Assembly (NCBI GenBank): GCA_947259575.1 | Contig: CAMYMU010000025.1 | Location: 1 to 64,000, forward strand | Source: an uncultured Ectothiorhodospiraceae bacterium | Lineage (GTDB): Bacteria; Pseudomonadota; Gammaproteobacteria; UBA6429; Thiohalophilaceae | Length of the DNA stretch: 64,000 nt | Direction: 5' to 3' | Shown: positions 9,133-22,046 of the stretch, in pieces | How positions within the stretch are numbered: position 1 is the first letter of the stretch | How the letters are laid out: every line of letters begins with the position of its first letter | Notes under the pieces: model-generated | Databases searched by the model: none | What the model was told of the DNA's origin: nothing | Seen by the model: the letters and a program-made list of their open reading frames with translations, nothing else | Made by a program: the position numbers and the translations under genes

Positions 9133-10065
9133 TTGAGTCAAACTACACCACAGACATTTCAGGATTTAATCCTCAGCCTTCAGCACTATTGGGCTGAAAA
9201 AGGCTGCGTACTGCAACAGCCCTATGACAAGGAAATGGGCGCCGGGACATTCCATCCTGCGACATTTTTGCGCTCGATCGGCCCTGAGCCCTGGTCTGCC
9301 GCCTATGTCCAGCCTTGCCGACGCCCGACAGACGGCCGTTATGGCGAAAATCCGAACCGTTTGCAGCACTATTACCAATTTCAGGTGGTGATCAAGCCAT
9401 CGCCACTGGATATTCAGGAGCTCTATCTGGATTCATTGCGGGTGCTGGGGATTGATCCGCTAGTACACGATATTCGTTTCGTTGAGGATAACTGGGAATC
9501 ACCCACCCTTGGTGCCTGGGGTCTAGGTTGGGAAGTGTGGCTAAATGGTATGGAAGTCACACAGTTTACTTACTTCCAACAGGTTGGCGGTATCGACTGC
9601 AAGCCCGTGACCGGTGAGATCACCTACGGTCTTGAGCGCATCGCGATGTACCTGCAAGCAAAAGAAAGTCTGTTTGATCTGGTCTGGGCCGATGGTCCCC
9701 TTGGACGAGTCACTTATGGCGATGTCTTTCATCAAAATGAAGTGGAACAGTCTACTTATAATTTTGAGAAGGCCAACACCGAACTCTTGTTTGCTGAATT
9801 CGATCAATGTGAATCAGAAAGCACATCATTAATTGAAAACAATTTACCCTTACCTGCCTACGAGCAGGTCATGCGCGCCTCCCATGCTTTTAATTTATTA
9901 GATGCGCGTCATGCAATTTCGGTCACCGAACGACAACATTATATTTTACGCATTCGTAATTTATCCCGCGATGTTGCTAAAGCCTATTATGAAGCTCGCG
10001 AGGCACTGGGTTTTCCTATGTGCGAATCGGTTGCAAAACCAGCGGCTAAAGGAGGCAAGGCATGA
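9133..10065 (+). CDS. glyQ: Glycyl-tRNA synthetase alpha subunit
   Basis: Catalytic subunit of the bacterial alpha2beta2 glycyl-tRNA synthetase; charges tRNA-Gly. 310 residues from the TTG at 9133, chosen because GAGG lies six bases before it; a TTG at 9121 is also in frame. The sequence matches the family through [56 protein letters not shown] and [13 protein letters not shown]. It overlaps glyS by 4 nt (ATGA), so translation is coupled. Confidence 0.96.
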   Translation: MSQTTPQTFQDLILSLQHYWAEKGCVLQQPYDKEMGAGTFHPATFLRSIGPEPWSAAYVQPCRRPTDGRYGENPNRLQHYYQFQVVIKPSPLDIQELYLDSLRVLGIDPLVHDIRFVEDNWESPTLGAWGLGWEVWLNGMEVTQFTYFQQVGGIDCKPVTGEITYGLERIAMYLQAKESLFDLVWADGPLGRVTYGDVFHQNEVEQSTYNFEKANTELLFAEFDQCESESTSLIENNLPLPAYEQVMRASHAFNLLDARHAISVTERQHYILRIRNLSRDVAKAYYEAREALGFPMCESVAKPAAKGGKA

Positions 10066-12143
10066 GCAAAGTACGTGACTTGCTGATCGAGATTGGCACC
10101 GAAGAGTTACCGCCTAAGGCCTTATTGAAGCTAATTAATGCGTTCAACCAAAATGTCGCTGCTGAGTTACAAAAAGCAGAACTGTCATTTTCTAAAATAG
10201 AACAATTTGCTTCACCGCGCCGCCTTGCCCTGATCATTTCTGATCTTGAAGAGCAACAGGCCGATAAACAAATCGATCGGCGCGGTCCAGCCTTGCAAGC
10301 TGCCTTTGATGAAAATGGTGAGCCGACGCAAGCGGCTTTAGGCTTCGCAAAGTCCTGTGGTATCGATATTAACGAAGTAGAAAAGATTGAAAACGAGAAA
10401 GGCGCCTGGTTATATTTTCAGATCACGCAAAAGGGCCTTGAAACAAAGGACTTAATCGCTGACATCGTCCAAACTGCCTTACACAAACTGCCCATTCCAA
10501 AACGTATGCGCTGGGCAGATCTCGATGCGCAATTTGTTCGCCCTGTACACTGGGCGGTATTGTTGTTTGGTAAAGAACTTATTGATGCCGAAATACTAAG
10601 TGTTACAAGCGGACCACTCACTTATGGCCATCGTTTTCATCACCCGGCTGCAATTAAACTTAAAAGCGCCGCTGATTACACGAGTAAGCTTAATGATAAA
10701 GGCAAAGTTATTGTCGACTTTGAGCAACGTAAACAGACTATCGTTAAACAAATTGAAAAGATTGCGAGTGATAAAAGTGCCAAGGCCGTTATTGATCAGG
10801 ACCTGTTAAACGAAGTGACTTCAATGGTCGAATGGCCCGTCGCAATTTTAGGTAACTTTGAAAAACGCTTTTTAGATGTGCCGCAAGAAGCACTGATATC
10901 GACGATGTCGGCACATCAAAAATATTTTCATTTGATAGACCGGGAAGGAAAATTACTACCGCACTTCATAACCATTGCAAATATCAAGAGCAAGGACATG
11001 CAAAAAGTTATTGAAGGCAACGAGCGTGTTATCCGTCCGCGTTTTTCTGATGCAGAATTTTTCTGGAACCAGGATCGCAAGCACAGCCTGGCTAGTCATG
11101 TTGGGTCAACAAAAACGGTCGTCTTCCAGAAACAAATGGGTAGCCTGCATGACAAGACGGAACGTACCGCACAACTCGCCAGTCGTATCGCCGATCAGAT
11201 TGGCGGAAATCAAAAACAGGCTGCACGGGCTGCATCGTTATCAAAGTGTGATCTGATGAGTGAGATGGTCTACGAGTTCCCGGAACTACAGGGCGTCATG
11301 GGTCGTTACTACGCCACTCACGACAAAGAACCTGCTGAAGTGGCCCAGGCCATTGATGAACACTACATGCCACGTTTTGCCGGCGACGAACTGCCACAAA
11401 GCAAAACGGGCCAGGCCGTCGCCCTTGCCGATCGCCTCGATACTCTATTAGGCATTATCGCTGCGGGCCAAATGCCCACCGGCGACAAAGACCCCTATGG
11501 CCTGCGACGCGCTGCCCTGGGTGTGCTGCGCATCATGATCGAAGAGAATTTATCATTAGATCTCAATGAGTTACTGTCAGAACACGCTTCCAGCCTACCG
11601 GCTGAACTCAACGCTGCTGATGCCGTGGCCAGCACCATCGACTTCATCCTGGAACGACTCAAGACTTATTACTTAAATAAGAATATCAAAGTGGATGTGT
11701 TCGATGCGGTGAAATCTCAGCGTCCTACCCAGCCCAACGATTTCGATGCGCGTATTCAGGCCGTTACCGAATTCCAGTCAGAAGCCGCCGCCACAAGTCT
11801 TGCCGCAGCCAATAAGCGCATCTCTAACATCCTGAAAAAATCAAAGGATGCTGTACCCGATCAAATCGATCCTGCCCTGTTAACCGAAGAAGCTGAGAAC
11901 AAGTTGGCTAACCAGGTACTTGATCTGACTTCACAGGTAACACCTTTGATTGCATCGCGTGATTACACAGCAATATTACGCTTGCTGGCCGCACTTCGTG
12001 ACAACGTCGATACCTTTTTTGATAACGTGATGGTCAATGTAGATGATGACAAGTTACGCCAAAATCGTCTTGCCCTGTTGAACCAGCTTCGAAACTTGTT
12101 TTTAGATGTCGCAGACATCTCTAAGTTACAGGCGCCTAATTAA
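10062..12143 (+). CDS. glyS: Glycyl-tRNA synthetase beta subunit
   Basis: Non-catalytic, tRNA-binding subunit of glycyl-tRNA synthetase, 693 residues, the normal length. Family features are [15 protein letters not shown] at the N terminus, [29 protein letters not shown], and the anticodon-binding C-terminal region. It is translationally coupled to glyQ and followed after 3 nt by the MazG-like gene. Confidence 0.96.
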   Translation: MSKVRDLLIEIGTEELPPKALLKLINAFNQNVAAELQKAELSFSKIEQFASPRRLALIISDLEEQQADKQIDRRGPALQAAFDENGEPTQAALGFAKSCGIDINEVEKIENEKGAWLYFQITQKGLETKDLIADIVQTALHKLPIPKRMRWADLDAQFVRPVHWAVLLFGKELIDAEILSVTSGPLTYGHRFHHPAAIKLKSAADYTSKLNDKGKVIVDFEQRKQTIVKQIEKIASDKSAKAVIDQDLLNEVTSMVEWPVAILGNFEKRFLDVPQEALISTMSAHQKYFHLIDREGKLLPHFITIANIKSKDMQKVIEGNERVIRPRFSDAEFFWNQDRKHSLASHVGSTKTVVFQKQMGSLHDKTERTAQLASRIADQIGGNQKQAARAASLSKCDLMSEMVYEFPELQGVMGRYYATHDKEPAEVAQAIDEHYMPRFAGDELPQSKTGQAVALADRLDTLLGIIAAGQMPTGDKDPYGLRRAALGVLRIMIEENLSLDLNELLSEHASSLPAELNAADAVASTIDFILERLKTYYLNKNIKVDVFDAVKSQRPTQPNDFDARIQAVTEFQSEAAATSLAAANKRISNILKKSKDAVPDQIDPALLTEEAENKLANQVLDLTSQVTPLIASRDYTAILRLLAALRDNVDTFFDNVMVNVDDDKLRQNRLALLNQLRNLFLDVADISKLQAPN

Positions 12144-12146
12144 CCG

Positions 12147-12491
12147 ATGGCAACTAAACCCGATTCCGACTCCTATCAAACCATGCTAGCTGCGGTACAG
12201 GCATTTCATGATAAGCATGATTTTAAAAATACCGGCGGTGAAGAGTTAACCTATCGCATTGCTTTGATGACCGAAGAACTGGGTGAAGTCTCTGAGTGTG
12301 TCACTAAAGGCAAACCGGTTGAAGAATTATCTGAAGAGGTCGCGGACTTGCTTATTTTATTAATGGGTACAGCCATCGCCGCTGATTTCGATCTAAACGA
12401 GGCATTCTGGAATAAAATGGATAAACTTATGCAGCGCCAGTCAAAAATGATCGACGGGCGAATCAGGGTCTCAGAATTTCGAGAAAAATAA
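12147..12491 (+). CDS. MazG-like nucleotide pyrophosphohydrolase
   Basis: 114 residues of the all-alpha NTP-PPase superfamily. Metal-binding acidic residues are in LMTEELGEVSECVTKG and LSEEVADLLILL (the EExxE / ExxD pattern). Such enzymes hydrolyse non-canonical or excess NTPs; the substrate is unknown here. It lies between glyS and gmhB with gaps of only 2-3 nt, so it belongs to the same operon. Confidence 0.85.
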   Translation: MATKPDSDSYQTMLAAVQAFHDKHDFKNTGGEELTYRIALMTEELGEVSECVTKGKPVEELSEEVADLLILLMGTAIAADFDLNEAFWNKMDKLMQRQSKMIDGRIRVSEFREK

Positions 12492-12493
12492 AA

Positions 12494-13048
12494 ATGAAGT
12501 TAATCATCCTCGACAGAGATGGTGTCATCAATCAAGACTCCGATGCGTTTATTAAATCACCTGACGAGTTTATTCCTATTCCAGGATCATTAGAGGCGAT
12601 TGCTAAATTAAATAACGCCGGCTATACCGTTATGGTAGCAACCAATCAATCCGGTATTGCCCGGGGCCTTTATAGCGTTGATGTACTCAACGCTATGCAT
12701 GAAAAATTAGCTAGCCTGTTGCAGGATGTCGGCGGCAAAATTGAAGGTATCCTGTTTTGTCCGCATGGCCCTGATGACAACTGTGACTGTCGTAAACCCA
12801 AAGCAGGTATGCTCAAGGAAATTGGCAAGCGTACTGGTACAAGCCTGCAAGGGGTTCCTGCCGTGGGTGATTCCTTGCGCGATCTGCAAGCTGCCCTCGA
12901 AGTTGGCGCCCAACCTGTTTTAGTCAAAACCGGAAAAGGTCCACGCACCCTTACCGCCATTTCTGAACTCAAAAACGAACCCAAATTATCATCAGTGCCC
13001 GTTTATGATAATCTTGCAGCCTATGTTGACGATTTACTAGCAAACTAA
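12494..13048 (+). CDS. gmhB: D-glycero-beta-D-manno-heptose-1,7-bisphosphate 7-phosphatase
   Basis: HAD phosphatase of LPS heptose synthesis, 184 residues. The nucleophile motif is ILDRDGVINQDSDAFIKS. The zinc-binding loop CPHGPDDNCDCRKP carries the Cys/His ligands typical of GmhB, and the late HAD Asp is in AVGDSLRDLQAA. The glyQ-glyS-gmhB-plsC order is common in gammaproteobacteria. Confidence 0.93.
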   Translation: MKLIILDRDGVINQDSDAFIKSPDEFIPIPGSLEAIAKLNNAGYTVMVATNQSGIARGLYSVDVLNAMHEKLASLLQDVGGKIEGILFCPHGPDDNCDCRKPKAGMLKEIGKRTGTSLQGVPAVGDSLRDLQAALEVGAQPVLVKTGKGPRTLTAISELKNEPKLSSVPVYDNLAAYVDDLLAN

Positions 13049-13059
13049 ATTAAAACGTT

Positions 13060-13785
13060 ATGCGATTTATTACTTCAGTACTGTTCAGCACTTACACCAT
13101 ATTTTCCACCGTGGTTATTGGTGTGATCAGCATCGTGCTATTTCCTTTTCCATACAAGTACCGCTATTTTTTTATCAACATGTACGCCAACTCCGTGATA
13201 AAGGCACTAAGTTTACTCTGTGGTATTAAGTATCACCTCGAAGGTAAGGAAAACATCCCTGACGAACCGGTGATCATCTTTTGTAAACACCAGTCTACCT
13301 GGGAGACTTATGCCGTACAGATCATCTTCAACAAAATCAGCTTTGTATTTAAGAACGAACTGCTCTGGATACCTTTTTTTGGCTGGGGTCTGGCCGCTAT
13401 GAAACCTATCGCCATCAAGCGAGGCTCTGGTAAAAAAGCGGTGAAGCAACTTGTTACTGGTGGCATAAAACGATTACAAGAAGGTATTTGTGTCGTTATT
13501 TTCCCGGAAGGCACTCGTACTAAGGCAACTGGGCCAGGACGCTATCGAATCGGCGGTGCCGTACTTGCTGCAGAAAGCGGTTATCCGGTTATTCCCGTTG
13601 CCCATCACGCCGGTGAATTCTGGGGAAGAAAAGAGTTTGTCAAAAAGCCCGGTGAGATCACCGTACGCGTCGGCCCCAAAATCGAGACAAAAGGCAAAAC
13701 CCCCGAGGCCATTCTTGCCGAAGCTAAAGAGTGGATCGAGGCGCAAATGCCGGAAATCACCCAGGGCGAGTACAAAGCAAAGTAG
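13060..13785 (+). CDS. plsC: 1-acyl-sn-glycerol-3-phosphate acyltransferase
   Basis: Inner-membrane enzyme that acylates lysophosphatidic acid to phosphatidic acid. 241 residues with an N-terminal membrane helix (VVIGVISIVLFPFPY). The active-site His is in CKHQSTWET, a variant of the HX4D motif in which Glu replaces Asp, common in this subgroup. The block FPEGTRTKATGPGRYRIGG is the glycerophosphate-binding motif. It is the last gene of the glyQS operon and is convergent with the radical SAM gene. Confidence 0.92.
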   Translation: MRFITSVLFSTYTIFSTVVIGVISIVLFPFPYKYRYFFINMYANSVIKALSLLCGIKYHLEGKENIPDEPVIIFCKHQSTWETYAVQIIFNKISFVFKNELLWIPFFGWGLAAMKPIAIKRGSGKKAVKQLVTGGIKRLQEGICVVIFPEGTRTKATGPGRYRIGGAVLAAESGYPVIPVAHHAGEFWGRKEFVKKPGEITVRVGPKIETKGKTPEAILAEAKEWIEAQMPEITQGEYKAK

Positions 13786-13799
13786 TTACCGCAAGATGA

Positions 13800-15293
13800 T
13801 CACTGAATATGATCGAGATGGGGTTCATGCTCTTTGATCAACAGGCCTTTACGACCCGATAAGAAGCTCACGAGTTTAGCCTTTAAAAATCCTAAGCCAA
13901 ATCGTAATAAACGATAAAAGTGATTCGGGTAAGAGAATGTCAGCTTGGTAAAGTACCAGCCAATCTGTGGCCGCTTATAAAAGGCCTTTAATATTTCCTG
14001 ATAGTGACGATCGAGTTCTTTAACGGTAATCCCTTCCGGTGCCCAAACAAAGTTCATGCCGTTCATTTTTTCCCAGTGATCATCGCGAATGTTGGTGCCA
14101 TAAATATCACGATAGATCGGTGAACCAGGGTAGGGCGTAAATTTGGTCAGGTTCATGATGGTCATCGGTATATTACGAATAAAGTCTTTCGTTTGCTCAA
14201 TAGTATGTTCGTCTTCGCCGGGGAAGCCGAGCATAAATAAACCTTTCGTTCGAATACCTGCATCATAAGTCCACTTGACCGCCTGTGCAGATTTCTCTAC
14301 TTCGGCAAGCTTGTCCATTTTCTTAAGTAGATCATTGGAACCGGTTTCAAGCCCGAAACTAATCTCCCAGCAACCGGCTTTTTTCATAAGCGCTAAAACA
14401 TCGGGTTTTACTGTGTCGACACGTGCGGTACAACTCCAGGTCATCTCCAGACCGTCTTCTAAAATATAATTACACAACTCTTCGACGCGGACCTTACTTG
14501 CTAAAAATAAATCATCTACGAAACCGATATGGCGAACGCCATATTTGCTATTTAAATGCTTCATCATCTTGAAAACGATCTTGGGTGAGTAATGTCTCAC
14601 TCGCGCGCCAAAAGTTGAGGTATCACAAAACTTACAATGAAACGGACAACCCCGTGAGGCGGCAATGGTCGCGACCGGTCCACGTGGGAAATCATAAATA
14701 GCTGGTTTATAGGCCTTGGGAAAATCTGGCAACAAGTCCCACGCAGGGAAGGGAAGCTCGTCGAGAATTTTATTAATCGGTTTACCCGGCGTTTTGCGCA
14801 CAAAGGTTCTATCGCGATAAATAATACCCGGCACATCAAACAGGTTAGTGTCTTGCTCCAAGGCCTCGAGTAATTCCATCAGTACCTTTTCGCCTTCACC
14901 ATCGACAGCATAATCAAATTCTTTGAAGCGGGTGATGGTCTCAGTGCCCATGGATGAAATATGCGGACCACCAACGATGATAGTGCACTCGGGTAAGGCC
15001 TGTTTAATCTGTCGCGCGATATCCGCGGCACCCCAAACACCAACCGTGAATAAAGTAATACCAACGTATTGTGGTTTTTGTTTAATGACTTTTTGTGCGA
15101 CCTGACTGGTCGTCATGTTGAAGATGTCACTTTCGATAATTGAGGGCTTGTAGCCGTGCTCGCGCACTTCGGCCGCGAGGTGTAGCAAACCAAGCGAGGG
15201 GGAGTTGTTGGTAATATGCTTTACAAATTCATAACCCGGCGCAATCCGCTCGTAGGGTGGGTTAATAAAGACAATCTCTTTCTCGGCTAACAC
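13800..15293 (-). CDS. B12-binding-domain radical SAM protein
   Basis: 497 residues. An N-terminal cobalamin-binding Rossmann domain spans about residues 8-150 (GITLFTVGVWGAADIARQIK, IIVGGPHISSMG). The radical SAM core follows, with the iron-sulfur motif CPFHCKFC near residue 218 and GFVDDLFLASK. The C-terminal region of about 100 residues is probably membrane-associated. This architecture is shared by BchE-like cyclases, hopanoid and lipid methylases, and other class B enzymes. The substrate cannot be deduced; the gene is alone in its orientation here. Confidence 0.85.
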   Translation of the reverse strand: MLAEKEIVFINPPYERIAPGYEFVKHITNNSPSLGLLHLAAEVREHGYKPSIIESDIFNMTTSQVAQKVIKQKPQYVGITLFTVGVWGAADIARQIKQALPECTIIVGGPHISSMGTETITRFKEFDYAVDGEGEKVLMELLEALEQDTNLFDVPGIIYRDRTFVRKTPGKPINKILDELPFPAWDLLPDFPKAYKPAIYDFPRGPVATIAASRGCPFHCKFCDTSTFGARVRHYSPKIVFKMMKHLNSKYGVRHIGFVDDLFLASKVRVEELCNYILEDGLEMTWSCTARVDTVKPDVLALMKKAGCWEISFGLETGSNDLLKKMDKLAEVEKSAQAVKWTYDAGIRTKGLFMLGFPGEDEHTIEQTKDFIRNIPMTIMNLTKFTPYPGSPIYRDIYGTNIRDDHWEKMNGMNFVWAPEGITVKELDRHYQEILKAFYKRPQIGWYFTKLTFSYPNHFYRLLRFGLGFLKAKLVSFLSGRKGLLIKEHEPHLDHIQ

Positions 15294-15504
15294 GCTTTAC
15301 TCTTCCTCAAACTATCCTGACAATCTCGGCCAATTCTACTGCATCTTAATATCGCTCGTTATTATATGATCGATCGAAGCTATGTATGAGTGAAATACTC
15401 AATTATTGACAGAATTTAGTCTCGTGCGGCTAAAAGGCAAAATAGGCGGCAGCCATCAGAATCCTAAAAATAAACAATCCCTTTTAGAAAATTGGATCCA
15501 TAGG

Positions 15505-15600
15505 ATCGGATCTGAGGCAGGAATCCTGTGCCAGCCAGGTTAAGGCCTGGCTAAACCAATCGACGCTGAGACAGGATCTGGATCGGGCTGATCCGAGTTA
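15505..15600. repeat. Cluster of short palindromes downstream of gyrB
   Basis: The 379-bp stretch 15294-15672 has no gene. Its middle holds three dyads in a row: CAGGA-A-TCCTG (15518-15528), AGCCAGG-N6-CCTGGCT (15533-15552) and GGATC-GGGCT-GATCC (15582-15596), with extra GGATC/GATCC motifs around 15495-15510. There is no T-run of a normal terminator. It could be a structured RNA, a mRNA-end structure or a chromosomal repeat. Confidence 0.4.
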
Positions 15601-15672
15601 TGAAAAGCCAAGATTATATGTCGTCAAAATACGTTAAAATCATCAATATTGGTTCTAAAGTGCGTAATATTA

Positions 15673-18096
<2,424 letters not shown>

Positions 18097-18108
18097 CTAA
18101 GCCCAGCA

Positions 18109-19173
18109 TTATACCACTTCCTGGAAAGAACCATGTTCCACGTGGAACATTTTGCTCCCTTCCCATACAGATACATCAATCAGGTTCGGCTCTGTGGCCG
18201 TTACCATCACCTGGGCCCCCGTCTCTTTCATAGCCTCAATGAGACAGGCCCTTTTTTCCGGATCCAGCTCGGCGGGCAGGTCGTCCACCAGCAAAATACA
18301 GTCCTGGTTCAACCGCTTTAATTGGGCCAGGGTCATGGCGCAGATCAATAACTTTTGCTGCCCCCTCGAAAACACGTTCTGGACCTGTTTGCCTGCTACC
18401 TTGATCTTAATATCCGCCCGATGGGGCCCAAGTCGACTAAAACCACGCTCCATATCATTATCGAGCTTTGCTGCAAGCTGGTCTTTGAGTGAGCCAGCAG
18501 ACTCATCCCAACCAGGCTGATAATCAAAGTTTGGTGCTACCCCAATCAGCTGCTCGCCATATTTCGATAAGATTGGCGCTAGCTCGGACAGATATTGCTG
18601 TCGATAGTAATGGAGCTGTTCCGCCTTCTCGACCATTGGTCCATCCCAGGCCTGAATCTCCTGACGGGATAACTGCCTGCGCAAACAACTGTTACGCTGG
18701 CGCAATATTCGGTGGTATTTCTGCCAGATTTCCAGATAACGATGTTCCACGTGGAACACGCCCCAATCCAGATACTGGCGCCGCATCTTGGGGCCTGAAT
18801 CTAATAGCTCATGGGATTCCGGAGTCAGAACGAATACCGCCACCCTTCCTACCAATTCGGTGGTTTTCGCAATACGCTCGCCATTGATCTTTACCTGGGT
18901 CTTCTTTGCCTCTCTGGAAAGACCAATAATCTGGTTTTCGTTGCCTATTTTCAGCCGGGCCACGACCAACATAGTTTTTGCATCGTGCTTTACGAGTTGG
19001 TCAATCCGCGGAGTTCGAAAGGAACGTCCCTGGCAGGCTAAGGAGATGGCCTCGAGCAGGCTTGTTTTACCACTCGCATTTGGACCAATAATCACGTTGA
19101 GGCCCGAACCAAATTGAACCTGCGCTTGCCCAATATTGCGCAAATTCTCGATATTAATCTGTACGAGTGCCAT
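18109..19173 (-). CDS. recF: DNA replication and repair protein RecF
   Basis: ABC/SMC-like ATPase that helps load RecA at gaps with RecO and RecR. 354 residues. Walker A is GPNASGKTSLLEAI, the signature is NVFSRGQQKLLICAMTLAQ, and Walker B is CILLVDDLPAELD. It lies between dnaN and gyrB as usual. Two perfect 16-bp parS palindromes are embedded in the coding sequence (separate entries), one near each end of the gene. Confidence 0.96.
   Translation of the reverse strand: MALVQINIENLRNIGQAQVQFGSGLNVIIGPNASGKTSLLEAISLACQGRSFRTPRIDQLVKHDAKTMLVVARLKIGNENQIIGLSREAKKTQVKINGERIAKTTELVGRVAVFVLTPESHELLDSGPKMRRQYLDWGVFHVEHRYLEIWQKYHRILRQRNSCLRRQLSRQEIQAWDGPMVEKAEQLHYYRQQYLSELAPILSKYGEQLIGVAPNFDYQPGWDESAGSLKDQLAAKLDNDMERGFSRLGPHRADIKIKVAGKQVQNVFSRGQQKLLICAMTLAQLKRLNQDCILLVDDLPAELDPEKRACLIEAMKETGAQVMVTATEPNLIDVSVWEGSKMFHVEHGSFQEVV
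18134..18149. other. parS: parS centromere site 1
   Basis: Perfect palindrome TGTTCCACGTGGAACA, inside the 3' end of recF. It matches the chromosomal ParB-binding consensus of gammaproteobacteria such as Pseudomonas. Its position near the origin fits chromosome segregation. The parAB genes are not in the window. Confidence 0.85.
18743..18758. other. parS: parS centromere site 2
   Basis: Second exact copy of TGTTCCACGTGGAACA, 609 bp from the first and also inside recF. Two identical 16-bp perfect palindromes in one gene are very unlikely by chance. Together they would nucleate ParB spreading close to oriC. Confidence 0.85.
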
Positions 19174-19202
19174 ACCGGCGCTGGGCCACCTTCGCCTGTG
19201 GG

Positions 19203-20303
19203 CTAGAGCCGCATTGGCATAATGACGTACTTGGAGGCGTCATCGTTCACGCCTTTCACCAGACAGGAATGATTAGAGTCTTTAAGGTGGACCGATACTT
19301 CTTCTGTCTTTATCACAGACAGGGCATCCATAAAATAGCCGATATTAAAGCCGATCTCGAAGCCCTCAGAATCGTAGTTAACCTCGATTTCTTCCTCGGC
19401 TTCCTCCTGTTCTGGATTATTCACGCTGGCGCGGATTAAATTGGGCTCAAGCTGGATGCGCATACCGCGGAATTTCTCATTTGATAATACAGAGATACGG
19501 TTAAAGGCTTGCAACAGCGCATCTCGACTACAGACCAGTTCTTTATCGGGATCTGCGGGAATGACTTGCTGATAATCCGGGAACTTGCCATCAATCAATT
19601 TCGATGTGAATGTCACATGAGAAAGCACCACACGAATATGATTATTGCTGATCTGTATCTCAACAGGATCATCACTGCTCTCAAGCAGTCTTGATAACTC
19701 AATAATACCCTTTCTTGGGATGATCACCTGGCGATCTTCGCTGACACCGGTATCTGCAGCAATACGACAAAATGCCAGACGGTGTCCATCGGTTGCCACG
19801 CAGGTAACGGCGTTGGCGGTTACTTCAAACATCAAGCCATTCAGGTAATAGCGAACATCCTGTTGTGCCATCGCGAATTGAGTTTGATCGAAGAGTTGTT
19901 TTAATTGGGCCTGAGTAAGTTTGAAACTAAGGGCCTCATCTACAGGTTCAATATTTGGAAACTCTGCAGCTGGTAATAATGCCAGGGTAAATCGGCTCCG
20001 GCCTGAACGTATCACAGCACGTTCTTCTTCAATTTGGATTGTAATGTTGGCGCCTTCTGGTAATGACTTGCACAAGTCCATCAGCTTACGCGCAGGCAAA
20101 GTAATATCGCCATCTTCATCTGATTGCACTTCGGCTTTAGCAACCATTTCTACTTCCAGATCTGTGCCGGTTAGTGTCATTTGGTTACCAACAACACTGA
20201 CTAAGGTATTCGCTAAGATTGGAGATTGTTGACGACGTTCTACAACACTACTAACGACTTGAAGAGGTTTTAGTAGGTTTTCCCTAAGTGCTGTGATTTT
20301 CAT
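19203..20303 (-). CDS. dnaN: DNA polymerase III sliding clamp (beta)
   Basis: 366-residue beta clamp that tethers polymerase III to DNA. Three clamp-fold domains are recognisable: MKITALRENLLKPLQVVSSV at the start, YYLNGLMFEVTANAVTCVATDGHRLA in the middle, and the C-terminal YVIMPMRL that lines the clamp-binding groove. It is downstream of dnaA and 29 nt upstream of recF. Confidence 0.97.
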   Translation of the reverse strand: MKITALRENLLKPLQVVSSVVERRQQSPILANTLVSVVGNQMTLTGTDLEVEMVAKAEVQSDEDGDITLPARKLMDLCKSLPEGANITIQIEEERAVIRSGRSRFTLALLPAAEFPNIEPVDEALSFKLTQAQLKQLFDQTQFAMAQQDVRYYLNGLMFEVTANAVTCVATDGHRLAFCRIAADTGVSEDRQVIIPRKGIIELSRLLESSDDPVEIQISNNHIRVVLSHVTFTSKLIDGKFPDYQQVIPADPDKELVCSRDALLQAFNRISVLSNEKFRGMRIQLEPNLIRASVNNPEQEEAEEEIEVNYDSEGFEIGFNIGYFMDALSVIKTEEVSVHLKDSNHSCLVKGVNDDASKYVIMPMRL

Positions 20304-20555
20304 TCGGTTCCTTCTCTTATACTTATTATTTATTTATATTTATTACTGTTATTATTAGGCAGCGGTAAATCTGTGTATAACTGCAATTTTATCTTTTATA
20401 TCAAAAAGTTACTAAAAGTAAAAGCGTCTTCGTAAATGCCCTTGGTTCTCTGTATGGGCTGTGGATAATATGTGTTTAACTAGAGGCAGCAAAGTTAGCC
20501 ACAACATTATTCACAAGCTTTCCACAGACTTTATTGACGTTCCTTACCCCTATTA
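20304..20555. other. oriC: dnaA-dnaN intergenic region, candidate oriC
   Basis: 252 bp without a gene. It has an AT-rich stretch (about 20318-20357) and several DnaA-box-like 9-mers: TGTGTATAA (20372-20380), TGTGGATAA (20460-20468) and TTATTCACA (20507-20515), plus a weaker CTTTCCACA at 20518-20526. The combination resembles an origin unwinding region with DnaA boxes. It also carries the dnaN promoter. The other side of dnaA has only one clear box, so this side is favoured, without proof. Confidence 0.55.
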
Positions 20556-21917
20556 TTAGCTACTTAGCGTTCGCAGTAAATTTGCATAATCTTCGTTGAT
20601 TCTCGAGTTCTCGTCGCGAAGTTCTTTTATCTTACGACAAGCATGTAGCACCGTTGTATGGTCTCGACCACCAAAGGCATCACCAATTTCGGGCAAGCTG
20701 TGGTTGGTCAACTCTTTACATAATGCCATCGCCAGTTGGCGTGGTCGCGCAATAGAACGATTACGACGTTTCGATAATAAATCGGCGACACGGATTTTAT
20801 AATACTCGGCGACCGTCTTTTGAATATTTTCGATGGTAACCAGTTTGTCTTGCAAGGCGAGCAAATCACGCAGAGCTTCTTTAGCAAAATCCAGCGTGAT
20901 CGGTCTGCCGGTGAATTGTGAGTTAGCGATTACTCGCCTCAAAGCGCCCTCAATTTCACGGATGTTGGAACGAATCCGTTTAGCTATAAAAAAGGCAACC
21001 TCATTAGGCAGTTCGACACCCGAGAGTTGGGCCTTGTTCATCAGAATCGCGACACGGGTTTCAAGTTCAGGGGGTTCAATGGCGACGGTTAATCCCCAGC
21101 CGAAACGCGACTTGAGACGTTCTTCCAGGCCGTCGACCTCCTTCGGGTAGCGATCACAGGTCATGATGACCTGTTGCTCACCTTCAAGCAGTGCATTGAA
21201 GGTGTGAAAAAATTCTTCCTGGGAGCGTTCCTTACCGGCAAAGAACTGGATATCGTCGATCAGTAAGGCATCAACAGAGCGGTAGTATCGCTTAAATTCA
21301 TCGATCTTGTTGTGCTGTAGGCCTTTAACCATGTCTGCCACAAAACGCTCGGAATGCAGGTAGACGACTTTGGCCTTGGGTTTGTTTTTGACAATCTCGT
21401 TGCCGACCGCATGCATCAGGTGAGTCTTGCCTAAACCAACACCACCGTAAATGAAAAGTGGGTTGTAAGCACCACCCGGATTGGTTGCGACCTGGCTGGA
21501 GGCTGCCCTGGCCAACTGGTTGGATTTACCTTCGACAAAACTGTCAAAGGTGTAATTGGGATTCAGGCTAACGTTTTTACTATTCTGTGGATTCTGGCCA
21601 GTGCTTGCAGTGGCGACCCCAGGATTTGCTGTCTCGGTTTGGGGCCTGGCTGGCGCTACGCTTTCAGCTTGATGTTCACCAATCTCAACCGTCAGATTTG
21701 GGCGAGGTTGGTGGATATTATCGAGTATTTCGCCGATACGGCTCAAAAAACGTTCGTCTATCCAGTCTTTTACAAATCGGTTGGGGGCTAACAGGCGTAG
21801 TTCGTCATCGTCACCCACTACATGCAGAGGACGGATCCAGGTATTAAATTGCTGAGGAGAAAGTTCTCTCTCCAGGTGAGCAAGACATTGATCCCAAAGC
21901 GCTTGCGACACGCGCAT
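20556..21917 (-). CDS. dnaA: Chromosomal replication initiator DnaA
   Basis: 453-residue AAA+ initiator. Domain I ([25 protein letters not shown]), a short Gln/Pro/Ala-rich domain II near residues 85-125, domain III with Walker [14 protein letters not shown] and Walker [12 protein letters not shown], and domain IV with the DnaA-box-binding signature [15 protein letters not shown]. Divergent from rpmH, as in other gammaproteobacteria. Confidence 0.98.
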   Translation of the reverse strand: MRVSQALWDQCLAHLERELSPQQFNTWIRPLHVVGDDDELRLLAPNRFVKDWIDERFLSRIGEILDNIHQPRPNLTVEIGEHQAESVAPARPQTETANPGVATASTGQNPQNSKNVSLNPNYTFDSFVEGKSNQLARAASSQVATNPGGAYNPLFIYGGVGLGKTHLMHAVGNEIVKNKPKAKVVYLHSERFVADMVKGLQHNKIDEFKRYYRSVDALLIDDIQFFAGKERSQEEFFHTFNALLEGEQQVIMTCDRYPKEVDGLEERLKSRFGWGLTVAIEPPELETRVAILMNKAQLSGVELPNEVAFFIAKRIRSNIREIEGALRRVIANSQFTGRPITLDFAKEALRDLLALQDKLVTIENIQKTVAEYYKIRVADLLSKRRNRSIARPRQLAMALCKELTNHSLPEIGDAFGGRDHTTVLHACRKIKELRDENSRINEDYANLLRTLSS

Positions 21918-22046
21918 GACCTCTTGTAAAAATTTGGTTAGATTGAAGGTTCCGCGGCCTGTTTTTTACATATTTGTCGTCTAGCCAGATACGTTTTATT
22001 AAACATTTTTCAACGCGGACGGTGAGTCTACGCCTTCTTTTTAAAG

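Noticed and set aside
14686-14699. Third parS-like site around GGTCCACGTGGGAA
   Set aside because: Only the central CCACGTGG matches; the outer bases break symmetry.
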